64,000 nucleotides of DNA from Dryobates pubescens (lineage: Eukaryota; Chordata; Aves; Piciformes; Picidae): positions 1 through 64,000 of the forward strand of contig NC_071615.1 of assembly GCF_014839835.1 (NCBI RefSeq), given 5' to 3'. Below, piece after piece: positions 42,301 to 54,300 of this stretch. The position numbers were made by a program, and so were the translations under genes. Below the pieces are notes generated by a model that worked only from the letters and a program-made list of their open reading frames with translations, made no database searches and was not told where the DNA came from. Each line of letters begins with the position of its first letter. Positions within the stretch are counted from its first letter, which is position 1.

Positions 42301-45300
42301 CGATTGGGATGCAGCCCTGCCCGGACCCGAGCATCCCTCGGCCCTTCCCTGGTGCGGTGCGATGCGGCTGGGGGCTGGAGACGTGCCGGGGACCCCAGGT
42401 GGCTCCTCGGCGACGGGGAGCAGCATGATAGGATCAGACCGTCGGCCCCAGTGTATTCCTGGGCACTGCTGGGGTGCTCGGTGCTGCACAGGATCACCCC
42501 GCCGGTCCTGGTGCAGTGCCCCGGTGCAACGGGGCTGCCCTTGCCCTGTGCTCGGGAGCAGCCCCGGGGAGCCGGACCAACGCAGGCTCCTGTGGGGCGG
42601 GCTTGGCCTGGGCATGGGCATGGGTACAGGGGAGGGCACGGGGCTGCGGGTGGGCAGAGCTGGGGGAGCGTGTGTGCCTGGCCCCTGGGCGTGCAGCGGG
42701 AGCCTGCACCCACCGGCGTGTACGTGCGTGGCGGGTGTGCGTGTGTGGTGGCTGTGTTTGGGTGCGCGGTGGTGTTTGCGTGGTGGTGTGTACCCTGGCA
42801 TATGTGTGTTTGGATGTGGCAGTGCCCGTGTTCCTGCCTGTGGGGGTGTTTGGATGAAGCTCCTGGGGTATCTCCCTGGGTGCCTTGCTGCAGCGAGCTT
42901 TGCATGGCTCTGTGTGGCTGCTGCCAGCTGCGTGTGCCCGGGTGGAAGGCTGTGGGGCTCTATACCCGTATGGCTCTGCCTGTGGAGCTGTGTGTTCTGC
43001 CCTCCTGTAGGATATAGCTGCTCTGCTGAGGTGTTCCACTCGGGACTGAATTATTCATGGTGCTGATGCAGCCCCAGGTTTCAGGCCTGGTGCATGGGGA
43101 GCAGACCCAGAGGGCTGGGGACTGTCCCTGGGCATGGGCACAGGCCATGGGGGGGGAAGACTCATGTGGACTCTTTGTCACAGCACCGTGCAGCCCTCTG
43201 TTCAGGGCCCAGTGTTCCCCAAAAGTGGGCACCCCTGTGTCCCTGCAAGCTGTGCAGCACTGTTGTGGTGTCCCCCATCCTTGGTGATGCATGAGTGTTC
43301 CTGGCTGAGCCGGGCCAGCATGGCATGTCCTGATGCCCGGCATGTCCTCGTGCCCAGCATGGCTGGTGTAGCACCCACCACATCCCCAGTGCTGCGCATG
43401 GCCAGCGCAGTGTCCCTTGTACCAGGCTGAATTGGCATAATGTACCTTGTGTTGTGGTGCTGTGTAGGGTTGGCACAACATCGCCCCCCATGACTGGTGC
43501 CCAGCATGACTGGTGTGGCATCCCCCATGTCTCCACTGTAGCCACTGTAGGCTGGTGTGGGGTCCACCATCTCCCCAGTCTTGTGCAGGGCTCTCACAGT
43601 GTCCCCCATGTCCAAGTGCCTGACATCATGCCAGGCCAGCATGATGTCCCCCATGTTCCCAGTGCCATGTTGCTGTCTCTGCTGAGGGCCTTTGCAAGGA
43701 GGGAAGCGTCTCCAGCATGGATCTCCTTCATCCCAACCTGATCCAGGGGCTTCCATTTCAATAACATCTCAGAAGGCATGGGGAGAGGGACGAGGCCTCC
43801 AGGCCATTCCCCCACACCCCTCTCCCATCCCCTCTGGCCTGGGTGCACAGCTGGGGTTGCTGTGGCAACGGCCAGTGGTGCTGGAGTGCCACCATCACCT
43901 TATCCTCCCACATCCCTCCTTCCCAGCCCTGCTCTGCTGTATCTCCCACTGCAGAGCCCTGCAACTCCTGGGCACTGCCAGGTGAAATGGCCATGGGGCC
44001 CAGCCGTGCTCCCTATGCCAGGCTTGCAAGTGAGGGACAAAGGACACCCAGTGAAGCCAAGCCTGGCACTGGGGAGATTCCCCTGGCCCTGGGGAGATTG
44101 GACCTGGATGTTTGCCCTGTGTCCCAGCTGGGTTGCTCATCTCCAGCTCTGCCAGACCTCCTGGTGCTGGTGCCAGGCTGCTCTGGTACCATTTCCCCAT
44201 AGGATCCTCCTCTTCTGCCTGGCAGTGAATGCCATGCTCGTGGTTTTGGGTACACAAGCACCTCCAGCGGTGACAGGAGGGCTGGAGGAGCCCCGTGGCA
44301 TGAGATGATGGGAGAGCACTGAGTAGGGACTGTCCCCATGTCCCCTCCACATGCTGATCCCACACGTGCCTCCGGCTGTCCCCGTGCCGCACAGTGCCAG
44401 GAAGGTTGGCACCTTAGCTGTGTTATTTGGATAATATCCTATTCATGTGGGCTTTCAGAAATGAGATTGAGAAAAAAATCCCTGCGTGAATTACCACGGG
44501 GTTGCCATGGCAATGTGGGGCCCAATTTAGCCTGTGGAGTAGGGAGTTTGTGGGGCCTGAGCCGGCCGCAGCACGCAGCGTGCCCGCTTCCCGGGCATCC
44601 ATAATTGATGAGGTTGTCTGAAAGTTACGCAAATCAGATGCAAGGATTTGGCAGCAAACTCTTTCCACCTCTGTCCCCTTCTTCCCCAGTGCTACCTCGA
44701 AGAATTGTAGTGACATGACGGTTTCCCCTCTCCCCCACAGCACCCACACCTGCTGTGCCATCCTCATCCCAGGCAGTGGGTGCCAGGATTGCAGCGTGCC
44801 ACTCAGAGGAATCACAATTCCTCGGATGTAGTGTGTTGGAATGAGCAGGCTCCTTCTCAGTGAGGTTGGTGCCACCACTGGCTTGCCTCCTTTGGAGACA
44901 GCTCCCATGGCACCACAGGAGGGGGGTGCCACGGGAGGGACCTCAACCCAAGGGCCAGGCTCTTCTGCCCCAGTTTCTCCTCCCATCAGGCTGAAGGGCT
45001 TTGCAAAGTGCTTCCATGCATGATGGCTTCATGGGGCGAAGGAGATGTCCCAGCATGTGGCACCACAGTGGTAGGTGAGCACACAGTGTGACAGAGCCCA
45101 GCCATGTGGATGGGAGCTGGGGCTGTGTCCCGTAGAGCTGTGCTGCCTACCCTGTGCCTGGTCCTCAGTGCCATCCTGGTATCCCAGGTTGTCGCTTGGA
45201 CTTGTGCCCTCATGTGCCACTGGAGCTCTGGATACCTTGCTCCAGGGTGCCTGGGGCTGGGTGACTCATGCTGCCTGGCTGTGCTCAGGAGCTGGGCATG

Positions 45301-48300
45301 GAGCCCTGCACCCTCTGCACCCTGCCATGCCAAGGTAACCCACCCCAGCCTGTGGCCCAGGAGGTGTGGACGCCAAGGTACGGGCAGCTCAAGGGATGCC
45401 CTTGCCCTGGGTTGCCACTTGCAGTGCTCTGCGTCCTGTGTGTGGCTGGCAGCAGCTCTGGCATTTTGGGGCTTATCCCAGCCAGCCCTGGCCCTGCTGC
45501 TCTGTTCAGGGAGTGGGTCCTGCTCTGCATGGTGAGGTACCCCAGCCCCACTGGCACCATTGGCACTGCCCTGGCCGCATCCTGGGATGTGAGTGGAGCC
45601 ACAGCAGCCAGGCAGGATCACTGCTTCGGTGGTGCTCCAGGGTGTGGGGACAGCTGGATGCAGGGACAGTGGGATGCAGAAGTAGCAGGATGCAGGGACA
45701 GCTGGAAACAGAGGTAGCAGGATGCAGGGGGCAGCAGGATGCAGGGACAGTGGGATGCAGGGACAGCTGGAAGCAGAGGTAGCAGGATGCAGGGGGAAGC
45801 AGGATGCAGGGGGGAGCAGGATGCAGGGGGGAGCAGGATGCAGGGACAGCGGGATGCAGGGACAGCGGGATGCAGGGGTAGCGGGATGCAGGGGTAGTGG
45901 GATGCAGGGACAGCTAGGTGCAGAGACAATGGGATGCAGGGACAGTGGGATGCAGGGACAGCTGGAAGCAGGGGTAGCAGGATGCAGGGACAGTGGAATG
46001 CAGGGACAGCGGGAAGCAGGGGTAGCGGGATGCGGGGGTAGTGGGATGCAGGGGCAGCTGGATGCAGGGACAGTGGGATGCAGGGGTAGCAGGATGCAGG
46101 AACCAGCCCCCGTGGGGACACAGGCTCCCTGCCTTGCAATGTGCTCTCCCATGCAGTGCCCAGTTCATTCTGGGGCTGTTGTTTTTTGTGCCTACACTTG
46201 ATTGCATTAATAATCTCCTCTGATAACAGTATTTAATAAAACAGAGCTAATATGGCGCAGTTAGGAAATGTCTTTGACATTTCACAATTCAATTTCCATG
46301 CAGTAAAAGGCAGGGCAGCTGCAAATCCAATTGTGGTGCAGTGCCCAGGGCACGCGTGGCTGGCAGCTGCCAGAGCTGCCCGCTTTGCCCTGGCCCTCTG
46401 CTAATGCAAGAAACTTCCCCGGATGGCAGCCACCTCTCATGGTTCCTGTTGCTGTGCCATGGTCATGGGAGCTGGGGCAGCACCCTCCTTGATGCCAGGG
46501 AATCCCAGGGAGCAGATGGTGCTCACTAGGATGCTGGAACCCCAGAGTGCTATCAGCCTCTTGTGCTGTCAGTGCCAGGCAGGGTGGCTGGAGAGGGAGG
46601 AAAGGGCTGGGGGGCTGCAAAGGGGTTTTGAGTCCCCACACATCCCCCATTCCATGTTCAGGCACTGCTCCTGCAGGTCCCTCAATTCTCTTGGCATGAT
46701 TTAACGGCTCAATGCCAAGGGGATGTGCTGGGGTGATGCTGGCACGGGGCGATGTTGGCATGGAACGATGTCGGTGTGTCCCAGGCATGGGGCCTGAGGG
46801 CTGTCAGTGGTGGTGGTCAGGGCTGAGTAGCTCCCACCACTGCCACGCTTAACGAACGGTGTCTCAGCAGGTCCCTTCTGAACTTCTTACTGGAGTTTCT
46901 TGCCCGCATGTGAAGCTTGCTCCCAGCAGGACTTGGCAGGCTGGCACAGGCTGGTGTGTGCCAAGTTTCCTTCCAGAGGGGGATTATTGCTCAGCCTGGG
47001 GTGATATCCCCTTTCTTTACGTTTTCTTGCCTCTTTCCGAACTGCACTGGAGTTGGTGCAAAACCCTCCTTTGCCCCCTGCCACCCCAGCCATGTGATCC
47101 CTGCCCACTGAAGGTTGCTGCAGAGGACCCAGAGCTGTTGGTACCACTGAGGAACAGTGGGGCTATGGGCTGGCATCTCTGCTCCCAGATCTGCTCCCAG
47201 CGCCACACTTGCTGGCCTCGTTTTTCTCATGGTAGTCCCAAACTGACCTGGTTTGACATCAAATAGCCCTTTGCCAGCAGTGCCCAAGGCTCTCATGGTG
47301 CCATCAGCTCCAGCCTTTTCCTGCACGAGGATCTTGCTGCCAGGTTTTAGGGTGCTCCTTTGCTACCCATGCACTGTGATGGGGTGATGCTCCCAGGGAG
47401 CAGATGAAGATGCAGCAGGGCCAGGCTGCACCTGAGGGTGCCAGCGGTGCAGCAGGGCTGGGTGCTGAGCACTGAGCCCTCTTCTGCAGCTGCCTCTTCA
47501 CTGCCAGCCCATGGTGATTTCTAGTAGCCAGTGGTTTCCAGTAGCCAAGCTGATGTCTGGCTCCTTTCCCCTGCTCTTTGCTCCCATTAACCATTCCCTC
47601 CCCTTTCCAGGTGCTGGGAAAGGCTGTGATCAGCCTCTGCCCCCCACTCACTGTGCCTCACCAGCTAGCAGCAAAAGGTGCCTTTCACGGGCTCACAGAA
47701 TGTTAGGGGTTGGAAGGGACCTCGGGAGATCACCGAGACCAACCTCCCGCCAGAGCAGGACCATAGAATCCAGCACAGGTTGCACAGGAATGCATCCAGA
47801 TGGGTCTTGAAAGTCTCTAGAGGAGGAGACTCCATAACTCTGGGGAGCCTGCTTCAGGTCTCTGTGACCCTCATGCTGAGGTGGAGTCTCCTGTGCTGTA
47901 GTTTATATCCACTTCACCTTTCCAAGAGGTGTTGGTATTTACGAGCTGATAGTGTTCCTGCTGGGTGAGCCAAAGGTATTGAGAGGTAAAACCCATCTGG
48001 GCTTGCGCCAATCTGCTGTGCCATCACCACTTTGTGCCCTGCCTGTGGCCAGGTGTGCCACGAGGATGAGCTGTGCGGGGCTGTTCACTGAGGTTTATGC
48101 AGCACTGATGCCCACCTCAGGTTTCCATCCTGTCCCGCGACCTGGACACGTGGGACAAACCATTCTGGTCCCCTCTCCTCAGAGCAGGAGCAATGCTGCC
48201 TGGCACAGGAGTGATCCTGCCAGTGAGGCAGCTCTTGGTGCCAAGCTGAGAGGGATCTTTAAGCCCTAATGAAATGTTAATAGTATTTTCCCAGCTGAAG

Positions 48301-51300
48301 ATGGGAGTAGAAAATGAGGTGTTTAACACTGGGCTCTGCAGCGACAGGAGCAATCAGCCTGAGGAATGGGAACTGAAGGATGCAGTGTATGCCTTGGCAC
48401 AGCCAGACAGCCCCACGCTGCTGGGCCTGCTCTGGTGATAGATGGATGCTGGTGCCCAGCATGAGCCAGCCAGCCAGCCAGGGCAGCATCAGGTGGGATG
48501 GGGTGGGAGAGGGGCTGGTCGGAGTATTGGCTCTGTCAGGGTCTCCTTGGGCCTCACCCAAGGTCACTGATGGCGGTGTGGTGAGAGCCAAGCGGATCGA
48601 GGTGGTTGCGGGGCTGGGGTGCCCCTGCGGTACAGTGGGATGATGAGACCCCATCTCCGTGCCTTGCCATGGTCTCTTTCAGCTGGAGATGGAGTAGGTT
48701 GCAGGTGGTGCCCAAGAGGCTGCCATGGGCATATCTTCTTCAAGCACTGTGTGTGCTGGTGGCTAGCTGCTCTGTCAGCATACCTGTGTGTGCCCCTCTC
48801 CATCCGCATGCCCTTGTGTGCGTCCATGTGCCTGTGGGCATGCATGTACCCCTGAGCATGTGTTGTGTGCCTCTGCATCTATGTGCCCATGTGCATTGTG
48901 TGCCCTGTGCATACATGCGTGTGGTGTGCCCTGTGCATCTATGTGCATGAGTATGCCCATGTGGATTGTGTGCCCATGTGCATCCTCCCTGTGCATCCAT
49001 ATGCCAGTGGCTATCTCCATACGCTGCTGGTGCCCGGCCTGGTGTGGGGCTGGGATGACTCTTGGCAGTGGTGGCAACGGCAGCAGCTGGCTGATCTGTT
49101 CCAGATGTGGCTGCTGGAAGCTCAGCTCCATGCTGCCTCTCACTGAGGCATCTGTGGGTTCTGGTGAATGGCTGATGGAGCAGACAAAGCAGTGGCTGCC
49201 CAGCTCCTGCATTGCAGATGGGCTGTTTGTGGCAACTTCCCGGGCTGTGAGCTCTGCAGCAGCTCCTCTCTGGGCTGCTGATCCTGGGGATGCCTCTCCT
49301 CAAGCCCTGGCTCCTGATGGGGAAGGAGCAGGTGATCCTGTGCTGCATCTGCCAGCCCCCTCCCTGTGCCCACCATGGGGTGGGTCCTGTCAGCCCTGCC
49401 CTTCCCCTGCAGTGATGCTTTCAGGAGCAGTGTGAGGCCATTGGCATCACTTGGCTGCACATCCCTGCGCTGCTCATCCATCCTGGGCAGTGACCATAAC
49501 ATCATGGCACTTTGATCCCACCTGTGGGGCCAGAGCCGATGCCTATTCCTGCTGCCAGCTTCCCTGCATCCCTGGTCGCAGGGACTGAGTCACTGGCAGC
49601 CTTCGCATGGCACTGCAGTGTGGCATTCCTCAGGGGTCAGCAGCTTTGGCAGGAGGCTCTGGGGTCTCCACCTCTACAGATCTGGGGGACTGTGAGCCCA
49701 GACCAGGACTGGGGGAGACCCTGCCGTGCTGGGGGGGGTGGGGCTTCACTGAGGGAATCTGCTTGGTGCTCAGGTGGGCACCATGTGGCAAAGGTCAGGC
49801 GAGCATACAGAGAGTAGGGACCCTCATGGAGGCTGCTGGTGAGCACCATGGGGTGTTGGGTTTCTTGGCCAGCTCCTGCCCCAGGCTTTGCTTACTAGGT
49901 TAGCTCTGCATGAGGTGCACCCATGTGCCCCATACCAACATTAAGAACATATATTATAAGTATCTGAAGGGTGCCAAGAAGAAAGGGCCAGTATCTTTTC
50001 AATGGTGTCCCGTGACAAGGTCAAATGGGCACAAGCTGGAATCCAGAAGGTTTCACCTGAACATGAGGAGAAACTTCTTTGGTGTGAGGGTGCTGAAGGC
50101 CTGGAGGAGGCTGCCCAGAGAGGTTGTGGAGTCTCCTCTAGAAAGCTTCCAACCCAGTTGGCAATTGTGATCCTGGGCAAGCTGTTGTGGGTGCCCTGCT
50201 TCAGCAGGAGGTTGGACTGGATGATCCCCAGAGGTCCCTTCCAACTCCTACCATTCTATGTTTCCTATGATCCCCTGCAGCCTGCGGGGTCAGCCCCTCA
50301 TCTTTGTTTGGGCTGGATAAGTTTCTTTATGTTTTTCAAAGGAAGAAATCACAGAGTCCCTGTTGCCTCCTGAAAGCTGCATTTAAGTGTCTTGATGCTG
50401 GCCCCAGGGGACAACCTCATGCTGCTGCAGCACCGTGACTCAGGCTGCCTCAGCCTGCTCAGCCAGCCTGGAGTGCAGGTTTTTCCGCTTTGCCCTGGGG
50501 AGACTCTGGCCGTGAGGGGCACGTGTTTGGAGTATCCACAGCACCAGCTGGTGCGCTGGGCTCAGGGCCAGCACCCCCAAAACAGCGTTGGGATTGGGGG
50601 AGTGGCTGGTGATGGGCAGTGGGGCAGCCAGCTGTGGATGTCCAGATGTAATGATGAGTGAGGAGGTGTCCAGATGTGATGGGAATGTGTGTCCGGATGT
50701 GGTGAGCAGTGTGTGTCCACCGACTGTGTTGAGTAATGAAGTATCCAGCTGTGGGAGTCCAACTGTGATGAGAATGGGTGTCCAATTGTGATGGGTGCTG
50801 GAGTATCCAGATGTGATGGGCAGTGGATATTCAGCTATGCTGGGCACCAGGACATCCAGATGTGTTGGACAGTGGACATTCAGCTGTGATGGCTGTTAGA
50901 GTGTCCAGATGTGGTGGACAGCAAGTATCCATCTGTGATGGGCACTGGGGTATCCAGATGTCGTGGACAGTGGGTATCCAGATGTGGCTAACATTGGGTG
51001 TCCAACTGTGATGAACAGTGTGTGTCCAGCTGTGCTGGGCACTGCGATATCCAGCTGTGCTGTGTGCCCAGCTGTGATGGACCATGAGTATCCAGCGATA
51101 CTGAGCACTGAAGTAACCGTCTGTGGTGGACACCGGTCTTCAACATCTCCATCCCATCCCAACCAGCTCTTTATCCAAGGCAGTGCCTTCTCGGTGCAAC
51201 CAGCATCCCTTGGACTTCCCGGTAGAGCCCATCCTCTTCCCAGTCCATTATTTATCCATTCCCAACTGATGCAAGGATGACAACAGCTTTGTTAGCATCC

Positions 51301-54300
51301 AGACATCACCTGGGCATTAGCACTTGACCCAGGCTCCTTGGGGGTCTCCAGGGTGGCATGTGGGTGGGCAGAGCGCACGGCTCATGCCACCCTGAAGACC
51401 CCCAAAGTGCGGACATCCCACCCCCCAACATCTCCACTGTAAGGAACAAGACTATCATTTGTGTGGAGCTTGTCAGCAAGGATATAATTAAGAGCAGCTA
51501 TTTTGGATGCTTCCTTTATCCGGCAGCTCACGGTGATGCCACTGCAGGATCCTCCCCTCCTTACTCCTCTAAAAGCCTTCAATGTCTTCCTCGTGGTGCC
51601 ATCCTACTTGCTGCAGGAGGGTGTCCCAGTGGGGTTTTGGGGGGTCACATGCAGGGATCTTGCTGTCTACGTTGGGCTTGGGGTGAGGAATGTCATGGGA
51701 ATGGTGGGGCTGGAGAGGAGAGGAACCGCCACAGTGGGATGATGGAAGAGATGAGGAGGAGGATGTGGGGGTGGGGTTGGGGTTGCCCTGGCTCATTCAT
51801 ATTGCCGTCAAGCTTTGGCGGGGAGGAGGGGCACATACAGGGATTCTGCTGCCTATATGGGATGGGAATGGGGGAAGCAGCAAGGATGGTGGGGCTGGAG
51901 ATGTGTGGGGTGATGGAAGGGATAGGAAGGAGTATTTGGGGATGGTGTGGTGGTGTTGCCCTGGCTCATTCACCACCACCAAGCTTGTGGCGGGGGGGTG
52001 GGTCGGAGATGGTTTTCTCTTCATTAAATATATGTTGCTATTGTGGAGGCTGGAGCCATCTGCTCCCTTTGAGCTGGCACAGCACTGCCCGGTGGGGAGC
52101 TGGGTGAGGATGTGCTTTGTCAATGGGGGCTTGGCCAGGAGCCCCCGTGCCCCAGCCGGGTATCGATCACTGACGGTGCTGCACAGGCTGCAGATGCTGG
52201 GGTCTGGCACTTGATCCCAGTGCTGTGTGGGGAGAAGAGCTCCCAGCCAGGGGCTATGGAAGCACTGAAGAGGGGTCCCACCATGTGGGGCTGTGGCCTT
52301 GGGCATGAGTGCAAGGGAAGAGCTGGAGCAGCTGAGCATGGGGATCTCATGGCACTGGGATGCCTGGAGCTGTGATTAGACAAGGGAGTCTCCTTGGGAG
52401 ATGTACTAGTATGTGTCAGAGTCATGGTTGGGCACAAGGGTCACTCCATAATGTGTACAAGGATGCCCAGAGCCATGGCTGAGCATGGAGGTCTCCTTGT
52501 GACATGTACCAGGTGTCCAGAGCAGTGTCTGGGCACCGAGATCTCCATTCAGAGTGCATTGGAATGCCTGAAGCCATGGTTGGGCACTGGAGTCTCCCTA
52601 CAGCATGCTCTGGATGCCCAGAGCCAGAGCTGGGCATGGGATGTCTCCAAGTGGGGTGTCCTAGGATGCCCAGAGCAGCAGGCAGGCACATTACAGGGGG
52701 GTCAGGGTGATGCATGGCCAGCCCCTGGGGTCATGTAGAGCAGCTTCCCCATCCTTTCCTATTCCTGCACGTGCAGCCAGCTCGTGCATCGCCTGTGCGG
52801 CAGTGTCCGCCCGGGGCTGGAGCGTGGCAGGGGCTGAGGGAGCAGGCGAGGAGCTGCTGTGCTGTGCTGAACTCAAGCGTGCACTCAGCTCCTCGAGTTT
52901 CAGAGAAGGCTTTTCTGGGAGCAGTGGCTGTGCCCAGCTCTCTGCAATGGCATTCACCCATGGCAGATGTGGTTTCTGGTCGGTGTCTGATGCAGGCAGG
53001 AGCTGGATCCAGCCCTGGTGGTGCTGGGGCTCACTGGATCCCACTGCACAGCAGGTCCCCCTTTGCCTGGGTCTGGTCATGTGATCCTGCTTGACCCAGC
53101 TCAGCACCATCAGGCCACTTTGGATTTTAGTGGGTGTAGGGTTCCCCAGCAGCCACGGGGAACCCTGTAAAGCAGAGCTGTGGTGCTCCCATGTGGCATA
53201 ACCCTCACCTGAGCATCCCGTGGAGAGCAAAAAGGGGAGGAGATTCTGACCCTTTGCTCTGGTGAGAGCCCACCTGGAGCACTGCATCCAGCTCTGGAGC
53301 CCTTGACACAAGAAGGACACGGAGCTATTGGAGATTATCCAGAGGAGGCCACAAGGATGATGAGAGGGCTGGAGCACCTCTGCTATGGGGACAGGCTGAG
53401 GGAGTTGGGGCTCTTCACCTTGGAGAAGAGAAGGCTCCGGGGAGACCTTAGAGCAGCAGAAAGGGCTCCCGGAGAGCTGGGGAGGGACTTTGGACAAGGG
53501 CTGGGAGTGACAGGATGAGAGATAATGGCTTTGAGCTGGAAGAGGGGAGATTGAGACTGGAGATGAGGAAGAAATTCTTTCCAGGGAGAGTGGTGAGACA
53601 TTGGAACAGGTTGCCCAGGGAGGCTGTGGACACCTCATCCCTGGAAGTGTCTAAGACCAGGCTGGATGAGGCCTTGAGCAACCTGAGCTGGTGGGAGGTG
53701 ACCTTGCCCATGTCAGGGGGTTGGAACTGGATGAAATTTAAAGTCTTTTCCAACCCAACCCATTCTATGATACCAGGCTGTTCTGAGGGCAATGATGAGG
53801 TTCAAGTGGTCTGAGCAAGTGCCCCAGTGCTAGGGGTACCACCGTCGCTGTGCTGCAATGTCTGCCTGGTGGCCCTGGCATCTTATGTCTGCACAGGCAG
53901 GATGGTTCTCACTGGGTACTGTTAGGTGCTTGATGGTGCTCGGTGCTCTCCTTCACCCCTTCGGTGAGCCCAACGGGGAGCAGGGACATGCTTGATGCCT
54001 GCTGGCAGCATGGTAGCGCGGGACCCCTGCTCTCCTCCCTGCTGTGCCAGTCTCCTTTTGTGGCTGGTATTGTTAATTGGCAGCAGTCCTGGCTCCCTTC
54101 CCTCACTCCCTTGTTAGTGGGAGACTTTTCTTGGTGCTTCCCAGCCTTTACCAAGTTCTCCCAGACAGGCTGCAAGTCCCACATGGCAGCAGTGGGGCTA
54201 AGACGGCTCTGGATCCAGTGGTATATTGGGGTGCTCATCCCGCTCTCTCTGTCCATGAGCACCCAGCAGGACCATGCCAAGGGCTCAGCTGGTCTCCAGG

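Noticed and set aside
41452-42801. Frames of 234-432 codons across the CASKIN1 CpG island
   Set aside because: Composition-driven, Pro/Arg/Ala-rich and on both strands. The CASKIN1 start exon is in a different frame with family support.
45618-46201. Cys/Ser/Pro-rich or Gly-rich 'repeat proteins' over the 16-bp minisatellite
   Set aside because: The tandem repeat creates them on both strands and the region is intronic.
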